Assembly (NCBI GenBank): GCA_016789865.1
Contig: JAEUPC010000078.1
Location: 28,263-92,262, forward strand
Origin: Rubrivivax sp.
GTDB lineage: Bacteria > Pseudomonadota > Gammaproteobacteria > Burkholderiales > Burkholderiaceae_C
Direction of reading: 5' to 3'
Length of the DNA: 64,000 nt
Part shown: piece after piece, positions 45,379 through 53,778 of the stretch
Numbering within the stretch: position 1 is the stretch's first letter
Layout of the letters: each line of letters begins with the position of its first letter
Made by a program: the position numbers and the translations under genes
Notes under the pieces: model-generated
What the model saw: only the letters and a program-made list of their open reading frames with translations
Told to the model about the DNA's origin: nothing
Database searches by the model: none

Positions 45379-45701
45379 CCGGAAGGCCTTTCGAAGGGGG
45401 CGATGGCCAGCCGCCGCGGCGGAGCACGGGCGCCGCCGGGCCGCGAGACCTTGACCCGCGGATTCTCGACCGCCGCCGGTGGCCGGCCGATCAGGGCAAA
45501 CACGGCCACCTGGCCGCCACGCCGAGCGGTCCGGCGGCTGCCCCGGGCACGAACGGAGTGCCCGGCACCACCGGAATGCACGGCCCGCCCGCGCCGTACA
45601 CCCCCCGTGCACCGGGACCGGTGCGCACCGCGGGGCGCGCCCCTGTCCCTCATGGGCTCGGGGCCACCACCTCGTCGGCCACCTTGAATGGAGACATCCC
45701 C
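45379..45701. other. Divergent intergenic region with upstream box B
   Basis: 323 bp between the binding-protein gene (minus) and the CHRD gene (plus). It contains GATTCTCGAC (45461-45470) and CGATCAGGGCAAACAC (45488-45503), the same pair as box A at 43191. A GGAG ribosome binding site lies 9 nt before the CHRD ATG. Very GC-rich; nothing else stands out. Confidence 0.6.
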
Positions 45702-46274
45702 ATGAGACCCCGACTTCCCGTGTCGCTGTTGCCGCTGGCCTGCGCACTGGCCTGGACGCTGGCCGCCGCGCCGGCGGCGGCCACCGGCAACGAGGCCCGC
45801 GCGGTGCAGGCCAGGCTGTCCGGCTACGAGGAGGTGCCTGCCGTCTCCAGCGCGGGCAACGGCACCTTCAAGGCCTTCATCGACAAGGCCACCGGCGAGA
45901 TCGACTACGAGTTCAGCTACGCCGGCATGCAAGGCACGGTGACGCAGGCCCACATCCACTTCGGCCAGCGCGGCGTGAACGGCGGCATCGCCGTGTGGCT
46001 GTGCCAGTCGGGCACCAACCCGGCACCCGCGGCGGTGGCCGCGACGACGCCGGTGTGCGCGAGCCCCGCCGCGGTGTTCACCGGCCGCATCACGGCCAAC
46101 AGCGTCCTCGGCCCCGGCGGCACGCAGCAGCTGGCAGCCGGCGAGCTGGCCGAGTTCGCCGCGGCGCTGCGCGCCGGCGTGGCCTACGTCAACGTGCACA
46201 CCAACCTGTCGCCCGGCGGCGAGGTGCGCGGGCAGATCCGCCCGGGGCACCACCACCACCACCACCACCACTGA
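45702..46274 (+). CDS. Secreted CHRD-domain protein with C-terminal octahistidine
   Basis: 190 residues. The signal peptide is about residues 1-27 (ending APAAATG). The CHRD domain has the motifs LSGYEEVPAVSSAGNG, IDYEFSYAG, VTQAHIHFGQRGVNGG and the closing VAYVNVHTNLSPGGEVRGQI. CHRD proteins are periplasmic or extracellular and of unknown biochemical role in bacteria. The chain ends in GQIRPG followed by eight His codons (all CAC) directly before TGA, which could bind metal. The start is supported by GGAG 9 nt upstream. Confidence 0.88.
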   Translation: MRPRLPVSLLPLACALAWTLAAAPAAATGNEARAVQARLSGYEEVPAVSSAGNGTFKAFIDKATGEIDYEFSYAGMQGTVTQAHIHFGQRGVNGGIAVWLCQSGTNPAPAAVAATTPVCASPAAVFTGRITANSVLGPGGTQQLAAGELAEFAAALRAGVAYVNVHTNLSPGGEVRGQIRPGHHHHHHHH

Positions 46275-46283
46275 CCCGCCAAC

Positions 46284-46313
46284 CTGCGGCGCGGCCGCGG
46301 GCCGCCGCCGCAG
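46284..46313. terminator. Hairpin between convergent genes
   Basis: CTGCGGCGCGGCC pairs with GGCCGCCGCCGCAG over 30 nt, with a bulge, in the 40-bp gap between the CHRD gene and the convergent serine hydrolase gene. There is no T-tract on either strand, so it may be a weak or factor-assisted bidirectional terminator. Confidence 0.45.
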
Positions 46314-46314
46314 C

Positions 46315-47631
46315 TCAGCCGCCGCCCAGGTGGCACGCCAGCGCGTCAAACGCCGGCAGCGACGTCGGGTCGAAATGGACGTTCGCCGCCAGCGGGTGCG
46401 AGCCGAAACGCGCAATCACCATCTCCGCGGCGGGGTCGATGTAGATCGCCTGCCCATGGACGCCGCGCGCGGCGTAGGCGCCGTGCTCGTTGTTCGTCAC
46501 CCACCACATGTTGCGGTAGGCACCGCCGGGCAGCGTGGGCGGGCCGCCGGACTTGAAGGCCTCGGCGCTGCCTTGGCGGCAGATGTCTTGCACCACCGCC
46601 TCGGGCACCACCTGGCGGCCGGCCAGCGCCCCGGCGCAGCGCAGCGCCTCGCCCAGGCGCGCCATGTCGCGAAGGCACGGGTTGAGCCCACCGCCGGCGA
46701 ACTCGGTGCCTTCGGCGTCGACCAGCATCGCGGCGTCCTGCTCGCAGGCCAGCGGCTGCCACAGGCGCTCGCTGAGGTGTTCGCCGAAAGTCTGGCCGGT
46801 GACGCGGCGGATGACCCAGCCGAGCACGTCGCTGTTCACCGTCTTGTAGTAGAAGCCCGCGCCATGCGGGCCTTCCTGGCGCAGCTTGACGAGATAGCGG
46901 TAGAAGCTCGTCGCGCCGTCATCGCCCGGCGGCCGCGGGAAGAGGCCGCCGGCCCGTGCGTGTTCCCAGATGTGCGCGGCCGGGTCAGCATAGTCTTCGC
47001 TGTAGGCCACGCCGATGCGCATGTCCATCACGTCGCGCACGGTGGCCTCGGCCCAGGCGCCGCCGGAGCCGGCACCGAGTTCGGGCACGTAGTGCGGCAC
47101 CCGCTTGGTCTCGTCGAGCGCGCCGTCGTGCACCAGCCACTGCGCCAGCAGTCCGGTGTAGCTCTTGGTGACCGACATCGACATGTGCAGCCCGTGCGGC
47201 GTCATCACGCCCAGGTAGCGCTCGTAGACCCGGCGCCCGCGGTGCAGCACGCAGATGGCGTCGGTGTAGTTGGCCTGCAGCGACTCGGCCCAGTTCATGC
47301 GTGCGCCGGCCGCGGCGTTCAGCGGCGTGAACGCGAGGTCGTCGATCTCGCGCTGCAGCCGTTCGATGTGCGCGGCCGCCGGCAGTGCGCTCGGCGGCCC
47401 TTCGCCGCGCCAGATGCCGGTGGTGGGCAGCAGCTGGCGCATGTTCGCGAACGACCAGCGTGTGCGCGGGAAGGCGAAGTGGCTGTTGTCGTCCTTGCGC
47501 ACCAGGCGGTCGGCCGGCGGCGGTGCGCCCTGCATCCAGCCAAGGAGCCGCGGGTCGCTGTCACCGGCACTCGGAAAGCCGGGCTTGGCGGGTGAGTTGG
47601 GGGGCTGGCTGGTGGATGGGTCGGCAGACAT
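46315..47631 (-). CDS. Serine hydrolase, beta-lactamase/NylB (6-aminohexanoate-dimer hydrolase) type
   Basis: 438 residues. The serine/lysine pair is in SMSVTKSYTG (Ser153, Lys156), and the second catalytic motif is a Tyr in FYYKTVNSDVLGWV. The C-terminal WWVTNNEHGAYAARGVHGQAIYI region resembles class C-type hydrolases of the EstB/NylB group. No signal peptide is seen, so it is likely cytoplasmic. It probably hydrolyses amides or esters of unknown identity. It is divergent from the aminotransferase gene across 130 bp. Confidence 0.85.
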   Translation of the reverse strand: MSADPSTSQPPNSPAKPGFPSAGDSDPRLLGWMQGAPPPADRLVRKDDNSHFAFPRTRWSFANMRQLLPTTGIWRGEGPPSALPAAAHIERLQREIDDLAFTPLNAAAGARMNWAESLQANYTDAICVLHRGRRVYERYLGVMTPHGLHMSMSVTKSYTGLLAQWLVHDGALDETKRVPHYVPELGAGSGGAWAEATVRDVMDMRIGVAYSEDYADPAAHIWEHARAGGLFPRPPGDDGATSFYRYLVKLRQEGPHGAGFYYKTVNSDVLGWVIRRVTGQTFGEHLSERLWQPLACEQDAAMLVDAEGTEFAGGGLNPCLRDMARLGEALRCAGALAGRQVVPEAVVQDICRQGSAEAFKSGGPPTLPGGAYRNMWWVTNNEHGAYAARGVHGQAIYIDPAAEMVIARFGSHPLAANVHFDPTSLPAFDALACHLGGG

Positions 47632-47761
47632 GGCGCGCGAGGCTCATCGCAACCCGGCCCGACGGGGATCCGGACAAACCCGCGCGCGCGGCATGTGAGC
47701 GCGCCGCGTGCGCCTACGATCACGCCGCCTGCCGCACCCCGCTCCATTGACGAGCCCAGCG

Positions 47762-49153
47762 ATGAACCGACCTGCCGACCCCGCCGCCGACCCGGTGACC
47801 GCGCTCAAGCGCGACAACGCGCAGTTCCTGTGGCACCCGATGGCCCACCCCAAGGCAATGAAGACCGAAGGCCAGCGCCCGGACATCATCGCCCGCGGCG
47901 AGGGCTGCTGGGTCTGGGACATCGACGGCCACAAGCTGCTCGATGGCGTGGCCGGCCTGTGGAGCAGCAACCTCGGCCACAGCTGCCGGCCGGTGCGCGA
48001 CGCCATCATGGCGCAGCTGGACGAGCTGCCCTTCTTCAACACCTTCCGCGGCACCACACACCCGCGCGCCATCGAACTGAGCCGCGCGATCGTCGAGCTG
48101 ATGCGCGACGACGGCGTCGCCGCGGTGATGTTCAGCAACGGCGGCAGCGACGCGGTGGAAGGCGCGCTGAAGCTCGCGCGCCAGTTCCACAAGCTGCGCG
48201 GCGACAACGACCGCCACAAGTTCATCGCCATGCGCCAGGGCTACCACGGCGTGCACTTCGGCGGCATGAGCGTCAACGGCAACAGCAACTTCCGCCGGCC
48301 CTACGAGCCACTGCTGCCGGGCGTGTTCCACATCGATTCGCCTTGGCTGTACCGCAACGCCTACACCGACGACGAGACGAAGCTCGGCGAGATCGTCGCG
48401 GCGCAGCTGGAGCGCGAGATCGTCTTCCAGGGCCCCGACACGGTGGCCGCGTTCATCGCCGAACCGATCCAGGGCGCCGGCGGCGTGATCGTGCCGCCGC
48501 CCAACTTCTGGCCGCGGGTGCGCGAGGTGTGCAGCCGCCACGGCGTGCTGCTGATCGCCGACGAGGTGGTCACCGGCTTCGGCCGCGGCGGCGCGATGTT
48601 CGGCACGCGGCTGTGGGGCGTGCAGGCCGACCTGTGGTGTCTGGCCAAGGGCATCAGCAGCGGCTACGTGCCGCTGGGCGCCACGGCCATCTCGCACAAT
48701 GTGGCCGATGTGTTCGAGGCCGACACCTCGGGCGCGGCCTCGGTGGCCCACGGCTACACCTACAGCGCGCACCCGGTGGCGGCCGCCGCGGCGATCGCGA
48801 CGCTGAAGATCCTGGTCGCCGACGACATCCCCGGCCTCGTGGCGCGCCGCAGCCCGGCGTTCCAGCAGCGCCTGCGCGGGCTGGAGCAGCGCGTGCCGTT
48901 CGTCGGCAACGTGCGCGGCAAGGGCTACATGCTGGGCGTGGAGATGGTGGCCGACCGGGCCAGGAAGACGCCGCTGCCCAAGACCAGCGACATCCCCGCG
49001 CGCGTGGCGCGCGCCGCCTACCGGCGCGGGCTGATGGTGCGCGTGTCGGGGCCGAACCTGATCCTCAGCCCGCCATTGGTCATCAGCGAAGCCGAGCTCG
49101 ACTTCTTGTGCAGCACGCTCGAAGCGGCGTTCGACGAGGTGGCGGCCGCATGA
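47762..49153 (+). CDS. Class III aminotransferase (omega-amino acid:pyruvate type)
   Basis: 463 residues from the ATG at 47762. [62 protein letters not shown] and the PLP lysine in [16 protein letters not shown] are all present. It is of the beta-alanine/putrescine:pyruvate type and transfers terminal amino groups. Unlike the enzyme at 34876-36318 it keeps a conventional [15 protein letters not shown] loop. The stop overlaps the next start (ATGA). Confidence 0.92.
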   Translation: MNRPADPAADPVTALKRDNAQFLWHPMAHPKAMKTEGQRPDIIARGEGCWVWDIDGHKLLDGVAGLWSSNLGHSCRPVRDAIMAQLDELPFFNTFRGTTHPRAIELSRAIVELMRDDGVAAVMFSNGGSDAVEGALKLARQFHKLRGDNDRHKFIAMRQGYHGVHFGGMSVNGNSNFRRPYEPLLPGVFHIDSPWLYRNAYTDDETKLGEIVAAQLEREIVFQGPDTVAAFIAEPIQGAGGVIVPPPNFWPRVREVCSRHGVLLIADEVVTGFGRGGAMFGTRLWGVQADLWCLAKGISSGYVPLGATAISHNVADVFEADTSGAASVAHGYTYSAHPVAAAAAIATLKILVADDIPGLVARRSPAFQQRLRGLEQRVPFVGNVRGKGYMLGVEMVADRARKTPLPKTSDIPARVARAAYRRGLMVRVSGPNLILSPPLVISEAELDFLCSTLEAAFDEVAAA

Positions 49154-50412
49154 ACACCGTGGCCCGCTCACCCCTCATCCTGCTGGCCGGCACGGCCGAC
49201 ACCAAGAGCGACGAGATCGTCTTCCTGCAAGAGCGCCTGCGCGCGCTGGGCGCACAGCCGCTGACGATGGACGTCGGCGTGCTGGCCGCGGGGCATGCGC
49301 CGGTGGACATCGCCAACCGCGCCGTGGCCGCAGCGGCCGGCACCACGCTCGAGGCGGTGATCGCCAGCGGCGACGAAAACTCCGCGATGACGCTGATGGC
49401 GCAAGGCGCCGCCACACTGGCCGCGCAGCTGCATGCCGACGGCCGCATCCACGGCCTGCTGGCGCTGGGCGGCAGCATGGGCACCGACCTCGCGTTCGAT
49501 GTCGCCGCGGCGCTTCCGCTGGGTGTGCCCAAGGTGGTGGTCTCCACCATCGCCTACTCGCATCTGATTCCGCCCGAGCGCATCACGCCCGACCTCATCA
49601 TGGTGCTGTGGGCCGGCGGGCTGTATGGCCTGAACAGCCTGTGCAAGAGCGCGCTGGCGCAGGCCGCGGGCGCCGCGGTGGGTGCGGCGCTGGCCGCCGA
49701 GCCGCCGCGCATCGGCGGCACGCAGCGGCCGCTGGTGGGCATGACTTCGCTGGGCAAGAGCTGCCTCGCCTACATGGTGCGGTTGAAGCCGGCGCTGGAA
49801 GCGCGCGGCTACGAAGTTGCGGTGTTCCACACCACCGGCATGGGCGGGCGCGCGTTCGAGGCGCTGGCGCGTGCCGGGCGCTTCTGTGCGGTGATGGACT
49901 TCAGCCTGCAGGAGCTGGCCAACCACCTCGGCGGCTCGGTCGTCACCTCGGGGCCCGACCGCCTCACCGGCGCCGGCGCCAGCGGCACGCCGCAGCTCGT
50001 GGCACCGGGCGCGGTGGACATGGTGGACTTCCCGGCCTGGCAGCCGGTGCCCGCAGCGCTGGAAGGGCGCGCCGTGCACGTGCACAACCGGCTCATCGCC
50101 AGCGCCACCAGCGCGCCGCCGCTGCGGCGGCATGTCGCCCACGAGATCGGCGCGCGGCTGGCCGCGGCGACGGGGCCGGTGACGCTGCTGCTGCCCACGC
50201 GCGGCATCGAGCAATGGGACCAGCCCGGCCAGCCGCTGCACGACCCCGAAGGGCTTGCTGCCTTTCTTGGCGCGATGCGCAGCGCGGTCACCGGCCGCAC
50301 GGTGCTGGTCGAGCTGGACGCGCACATCAACGACGAGGCGTTCTGCACCGCGGCACTGGCGCAGTTCGACCGCTGGGTGGCCGAGGGCGCGGTGCCGCCC
50401 GGGCGGCCGTGA
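49150..50412 (+). CDS. Tm-1-like ATP-binding protein (UPF0261)
   Basis: 420 residues. The head ILLAGTADTKSDEIVFLQERL, the GLLALGGSMGTDLAFDVAAALPLGVPKVVVST segment and the C-terminal VTLLLPTRGIEQWDQPGQPLHDPEG are typical of the UPF0261 family related to tomato Tm-1. The biochemical role in bacteria is not established; the fold binds ATP. It is coupled to the aminotransferase gene by a 4-nt overlap, so the two probably act together. Confidence 0.9.
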   Translation: MNTVARSPLILLAGTADTKSDEIVFLQERLRALGAQPLTMDVGVLAAGHAPVDIANRAVAAAAGTTLEAVIASGDENSAMTLMAQGAATLAAQLHADGRIHGLLALGGSMGTDLAFDVAAALPLGVPKVVVSTIAYSHLIPPERITPDLIMVLWAGGLYGLNSLCKSALAQAAGAAVGAALAAEPPRIGGTQRPLVGMTSLGKSCLAYMVRLKPALEARGYEVAVFHTTGMGGRAFEALARAGRFCAVMDFSLQELANHLGGSVVTSGPDRLTGAGASGTPQLVAPGAVDMVDFPAWQPVPAALEGRAVHVHNRLIASATSAPPLRRHVAHEIGARLAAATGPVTLLLPTRGIEQWDQPGQPLHDPEGLAAFLGAMRSAVTGRTVLVELDAHINDEAFCTAALAQFDRWVAEGAVPPGRP

Positions 50413-50460
50413 TCCCGCATCGCCTCGCCCGCCCACGTCATCCACCATCTCCCGCGCCAC

Positions 50461-51114
50461 ATGCCCGCGCAAGCCCTCGTGCTCGACTTCGGCGGCGTCA
50501 TCAGCCGCACGCTGTTCGAGACGCACGAGCTCACCGAGCGGGCGCTGGGTCTCGCGCCGGGTACGCTCACCTGGCGCGGGCCCTTGCACCCCGCCGGCGA
50601 CGCGCTGTGGCAGCGCATGCAGGCCGGCGAGATCAGCGAGCGCGACTACTGGCACACGCGCACCCGCGAGGTGGGGCGCATGGTCGGCGAGGACTGGTCG
50701 CGCATGGAGCAGTTCGTGGTGCGCGCACGCGGCGCCGACCCGGCCGCGGTCATCCGCCCCGAGGCGATCGAGGCCATCGACGCGGCCGCCCGCGCCGGCC
50801 GGCGCCTGGCCATCCTCAGCAACGAGCTCGACCTGTTCTACGGCGCCGATTTCCGCCGCAAGCTGCCGCTGCTGGCACGCTTCGAGCTCATCGTCGACGC
50901 CACCTACAGCGGCGTGCTCAAGCCCGACCCTCGGGCCTATGCCGCCGTGACCGCAGGCCTCGGTGTCGATGCCAGCGAATGCGTGTTCGTCGACGACCAG
51001 CCGCGCAACGTGGAAGGCGCGCGGCGCGTGGGGATGCAGCCGGTGGCGTTCGACGTGCGCGCGCCGGGTGAGTCGTATGCGCAGGCGCTGCGGCTGCTGG
51101 GCCTCGACGGCTGA
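50461..51114 (+). CDS. HAD-superfamily hydrolase (subfamily IA-like)
   Basis: 217 residues. Motif I LVLDFGGVISR, motif II LAILSNELD, a lysine in GVLKPDPRAY and motif IV FVDDQPRNVEGA are complete. The small helical cap and the length fit phosphatases or dehalogenases of the YihX type. Start ATG at 50461, 48 nt after the Tm-1-like gene, so probably the same transcript. The substrate is unknown. Confidence 0.88.
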   Translation: MPAQALVLDFGGVISRTLFETHELTERALGLAPGTLTWRGPLHPAGDALWQRMQAGEISERDYWHTRTREVGRMVGEDWSRMEQFVVRARGADPAAVIRPEAIEAIDAAARAGRRLAILSNELDLFYGADFRRKLPLLARFELIVDATYSGVLKPDPRAYAAVTAGLGVDASECVFVDDQPRNVEGARRVGMQPVAFDVRAPGESYAQALRLLGLDG

Positions 51115-51617
51115 TACGGCTTCGCGATCGATCGAAGAGGTCAGGGCAACAGACCGCGGCGGGATCGGGCCGCCGGGGCGCCCTGCTCCGCGAATGTCCT
51201 CTTGCGGCGGCCCAGCTTCGCCGGTCCCCCGCATGCCCCCTTGATTTCGCTGCGCAGGGCACCCCATCGACCCGATCCGGCACCCGCGTCGGGACCTGGC
51301 CCACGAAGACCCACCCAGGTGCCACCGAGGACGGCGGGGGGGGGTCGGCGCAGCGAAATGGAGGATGCATTCAGGGGTCCAGCGAAGCTGGGCCGCTGAA
51401 CAAGGACATTCGCGGTGCCGACCACCCCGCATCCTCGGCGCCACCACCTCGTCGAAGGCCTTTCCATGTCTTCGAACGCAAATGCGTGTGAGACGCTGCG
51501 CGCGCCGCATCCCCCCCACAAAGGGATGAGGACCGGGAGTCGCCGCCACGGCAACATCGCGCGGCCCCCGGGGCCGGCCGATGATTCCCGCTTGGCGGGG
51601 CAAGGAGATCGGCCCCG
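51115..51617. other. Gene-free gap with a long palindrome
   Basis: 503 bp between the HAD hydrolase and the DNA methyltransferase. The centre is the inverted repeat at 51188-51415. The right part (51416-51600) shows no gene. AAGGAGA at 51602-51608 is the ribosome binding site of the next gene. Confidence 0.6.
51188..51415. repeat. 228-bp inverted repeat (68-bp arms, 92-bp loop)
   Basis: The arm at 51188-51255 (CCGCGAATGTCCT at its outer end, ATTTCGCTGCGC at its inner end) returns inverted at 51348-51415. By eye, 56 of 68 positions match, without gaps. The loop holds GGCACC/GGTGCC as a possible further stem. The arrangement resembles the remnant of a small mobile element or a non-autonomous element. 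Confidence 0.75.
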
Positions 51618-52271
51618 GTGATACAAACCTGCATCGCGATGGACGACTCCTCCTTCGACCTCGGCGACGATGCCGTGCTGCCGCCGCCGCGGCACTGCGC
51701 CATGTTCGACACGCTCCTCGGGCCCTGCGGCATCGCCTGGCGCGGCGAGGCGGTAACGCTGCTTCTGCTGCCCACGGTCGACCGCGAGGCCACGTTCGAG
51801 CAGCTCACCTGGCAAAGCGGCAGCGAGGTCGCGCCGCCCCCGTGGCCGGGCTTCGTCACCGGCGCGATGAGCGAGGTGCAGGCCTTGCTGCGCGGCGAGC
51901 CGGCCGACCTGCGCGGCGTGCCGCTGGACTGGGCCGGCATCGGCCAGTTCGAGCGCAAGGTGTACGAGGCGGCGCGGCGCGTCCTGCCCGGCCACGTGTG
52001 CACCTACGAAGAACTGGCACAGGTCATGAACGCACCCGGCTCGGCGCGCGCGGTCGACCTGGCTCTGGCGCGCAACCCCTGGCCGCTGCTGGTGCCCTGC
52101 CATCGGGTGGTGGCCGGCGGCGGCAGGCTGGGCAGCTTCTCGTCTGCCGGGGGGCTGGGGCTGAAGAAGTGGCTCATCGAACGCGAAGCGGCGATGTTCA
52201 AGGGCCCGCCACGGGCGGCGGCACCTGATGCGCCGGCCGGCAACCCCGGCGCGGCGGGCGGTGGCACGTGA
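51618..52271 (+). CDS. ogt: O6-alkylguanine-DNA alkyltransferase (Ogt/Ada C-terminal type)
   Basis: 217 residues from the GTG at 51618, supported by AAGGAGA 9 nt upstream; an ATG at 51639 is the alternative. The C-terminal domain has IGQFERKVYEAARRV, CTYEELAQVMNAPGSARAVDLALARNPWP and the active-site PCHRV with Cys161. The enzyme moves alkyl groups from guanine O6 to this cysteine. A Pro/Ala/Gly-rich tail of about 25 residues follows. The stop overlaps the next GTG start (GTGA). Confidence 0.88.
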   Translation: MIQTCIAMDDSSFDLGDDAVLPPPRHCAMFDTLLGPCGIAWRGEAVTLLLLPTVDREATFEQLTWQSGSEVAPPPWPGFVTGAMSEVQALLRGEPADLRGVPLDWAGIGQFERKVYEAARRVLPGHVCTYEELAQVMNAPGSARAVDLALARNPWPLLVPCHRVVAGGGRLGSFSSAGGLGLKKWLIEREAAMFKGPPRAAAPDAPAGNPGAAGGGT

Positions 52272-53053
52272 CGACCGCACCGTCCACACCCTCGCCACCT
52301 TCACCGCTCTGGCCGCGCCCGCCAATCGCGGCACGCGGGCTGGCCCGCCACGGGCGCCTGGCACCGGGCAAGCCAGCCTGCCCAGTGAGCGTCGTGGTGC
52401 CGGTGCTCGACGAGGCCGCGGGTATGCGCGAATGCCTGCGGGCGCTGGCCCCGCTGCGCGCCGCGGGCGCCGAGATCATCGTCGTCGACGGGGGCAGCCA
52501 CGACGGCACCGCGGCGTTGTGCGACGGCCTGGCCGACCACGTGCTGCAGGGCCCGCGCGGCCGCGCGCGACAGATGAATGCCGGTGCCGCGCGAGCCCGC
52601 GGCGACGCATTGCTGTTCCTGCACGCCGACACGCGCCTGCCCGCTGCCGCGCTGGCCCACGTGGCCCACGCGCTCGGGCCGGGCGGCCGCGCCTGGGGCC
52701 GCTTCGACGTGCAGATCGAAGGCCGCAGCCGCTGGTTGCCGGTGGTGGCCGCGCTGATGAACCTGCGCTCGCGCCTGAGCGGCATCGCCACCGGCGACCA
52801 GGCGATCTTCATGCGCCGCAGTGCCTTCGCCGCGGTGGGCGGCTTCCCGGAGCAGCCGCTGATGGAAGACGTGGAGATGTCGCGGCGGCTGAAGCGCATC
52901 GGCGCACCGGCGTGCCTGCGTGCGCGCGTGGTCACTTCCGGCCGCCGCTGGGACCAGCGCGGCGCGCTCACCACCATCGTGCTGATGTGGCGCCTGCGCC
53001 TGCTGTACCGGCTGGGCGCCAGCCCCGAGCGGCTGGCGCGCGCCTACCGCTGA
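52268..53053 (+). CDS. Family 2 glycosyltransferase (TIGR04283-like)
   Basis: 261 residues from a GTG that overlaps the upstream stop (GTGA). After a polar head of about 38 residues, the GT-A core reads VSVVVPVLDEAAGMRECL, IIVVDGGSHDGT, ARQMNAGAARARGDALLFLHADTRLP and GDQAIFMRRSAFAAVGGFPEQPLMEDVEMSRRL. This small cytoplasmic glycosyltransferase type is usually found beside the DUF2064 protein, as here. The acceptor is unknown. Confidence 0.9.
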   Translation: MTTAPSTPSPPSPLWPRPPIAARGLARHGRLAPGKPACPVSVVVPVLDEAAGMRECLRALAPLRAAGAEIIVVDGGSHDGTAALCDGLADHVLQGPRGRARQMNAGAARARGDALLFLHADTRLPAAALAHVAHALGPGGRAWGRFDVQIEGRSRWLPVVAALMNLRSRLSGIATGDQAIFMRRSAFAAVGGFPEQPLMEDVEMSRRLKRIGAPACLRARVVTSGRRWDQRGALTTIVLMWRLRLLYRLGASPERLARAYR

Positions 53054-53057
53054 AGCG

Positions 53058-53699
53058 GTGAACGACGACGCGGCGGTCGCGCTGGTGGTGATGGCCAAGG
53101 CCCCGGTGCCGGGGCTGGCCAAGACCCGGCTCGTGCCGGCGCTCGGCGCCGAAGGTGCGGCGCGGCTGGCCGGGCGCTTTCTCGCGCACGCGCTGCGCGA
53201 GGCACTGGCCGCGGGCTGCGGCCCGGTGACGCTGAGCTGCGCCCCCGATGCCCGCCACCCGGCCTTCGCGCCCTGGGCTGGTGACCCGCGGCTGAGGCTG
53301 GAAGACCAGGCCGCCGGCGACCTCGGCGAGCGCATGGCTGCGGCGTTCGAGAACGCCTTCGCGCGCGCGCCGGCGGTGCTGCTGTTCGGCACCGACGCGC
53401 CGGCGCTCGACGCGGCACTGCTCGTGCGCGCGGCCGCGGCGCTGAAGGGGAAGGAGGCGCCCGACGCGGTGTTCGTACCCACGCCGGACGGCGGCTATGT
53501 GCTCGCGGGCCTGGCCCGCCGCGCCTTGCCGCGGGCCTGGGACGCGCTCTTTCGCGACATGCCGTGGAGCACCGCCGACGTGATGCGGCAAACCCGCCAG
53601 CGGCTGGCCGGCCTGGGCGCGCATGTGCTGGAGCTGCCGCCCCTGGCCGACGTGGACGAACCGGCCGACCTGGTGCACGTGCCTGCCGGCTGGGTGTAA
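53058..53699 (+). CDS. DUF2064 / TIGR04282 glycosyltransferase-like protein
   Basis: 213 residues from the GTG at 53058. The MAKAPVPGLAKTRLVPALG head resembles nucleotidyltransferases, LLFGTDAPALDAALL carries the metal-type Asp, and FVPTPDGGYVLAGL and PWSTADVMRQTRQRL are family signatures. It follows the family 2 glycosyltransferase by 4 nt; the pair is widespread and probably acts on one pathway that is not characterised. Confidence 0.88.
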   Translation: MNDDAAVALVVMAKAPVPGLAKTRLVPALGAEGAARLAGRFLAHALREALAAGCGPVTLSCAPDARHPAFAPWAGDPRLRLEDQAAGDLGERMAAAFENAFARAPAVLLFGTDAPALDAALLVRAAAALKGKEAPDAVFVPTPDGGYVLAGLARRALPRAWDALFRDMPWSTADVMRQTRQRLAGLGAHVLELPPLADVDEPADLVHVPAGWV

Positions 53700-53778
53700 G
53701 AACGGCGCGCCGCAGCGCGACGCATCGAATGGGCCGCCTCTCGCGTAGAGTGCGAGCCACACCGACCGGAGGATGCCC

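Noticed and set aside
46250-46274. CAC repeat considered as an engineered His tag
   Set aside because: The flanking sequence continues seamlessly as genomic DNA with native neighbouring genes and no vector sequence.
51188-51415. Inverted repeat considered as an insertion sequence
   Set aside because: The 92-bp loop has no transposase reading frame; only a miniature or decayed element remains possible.
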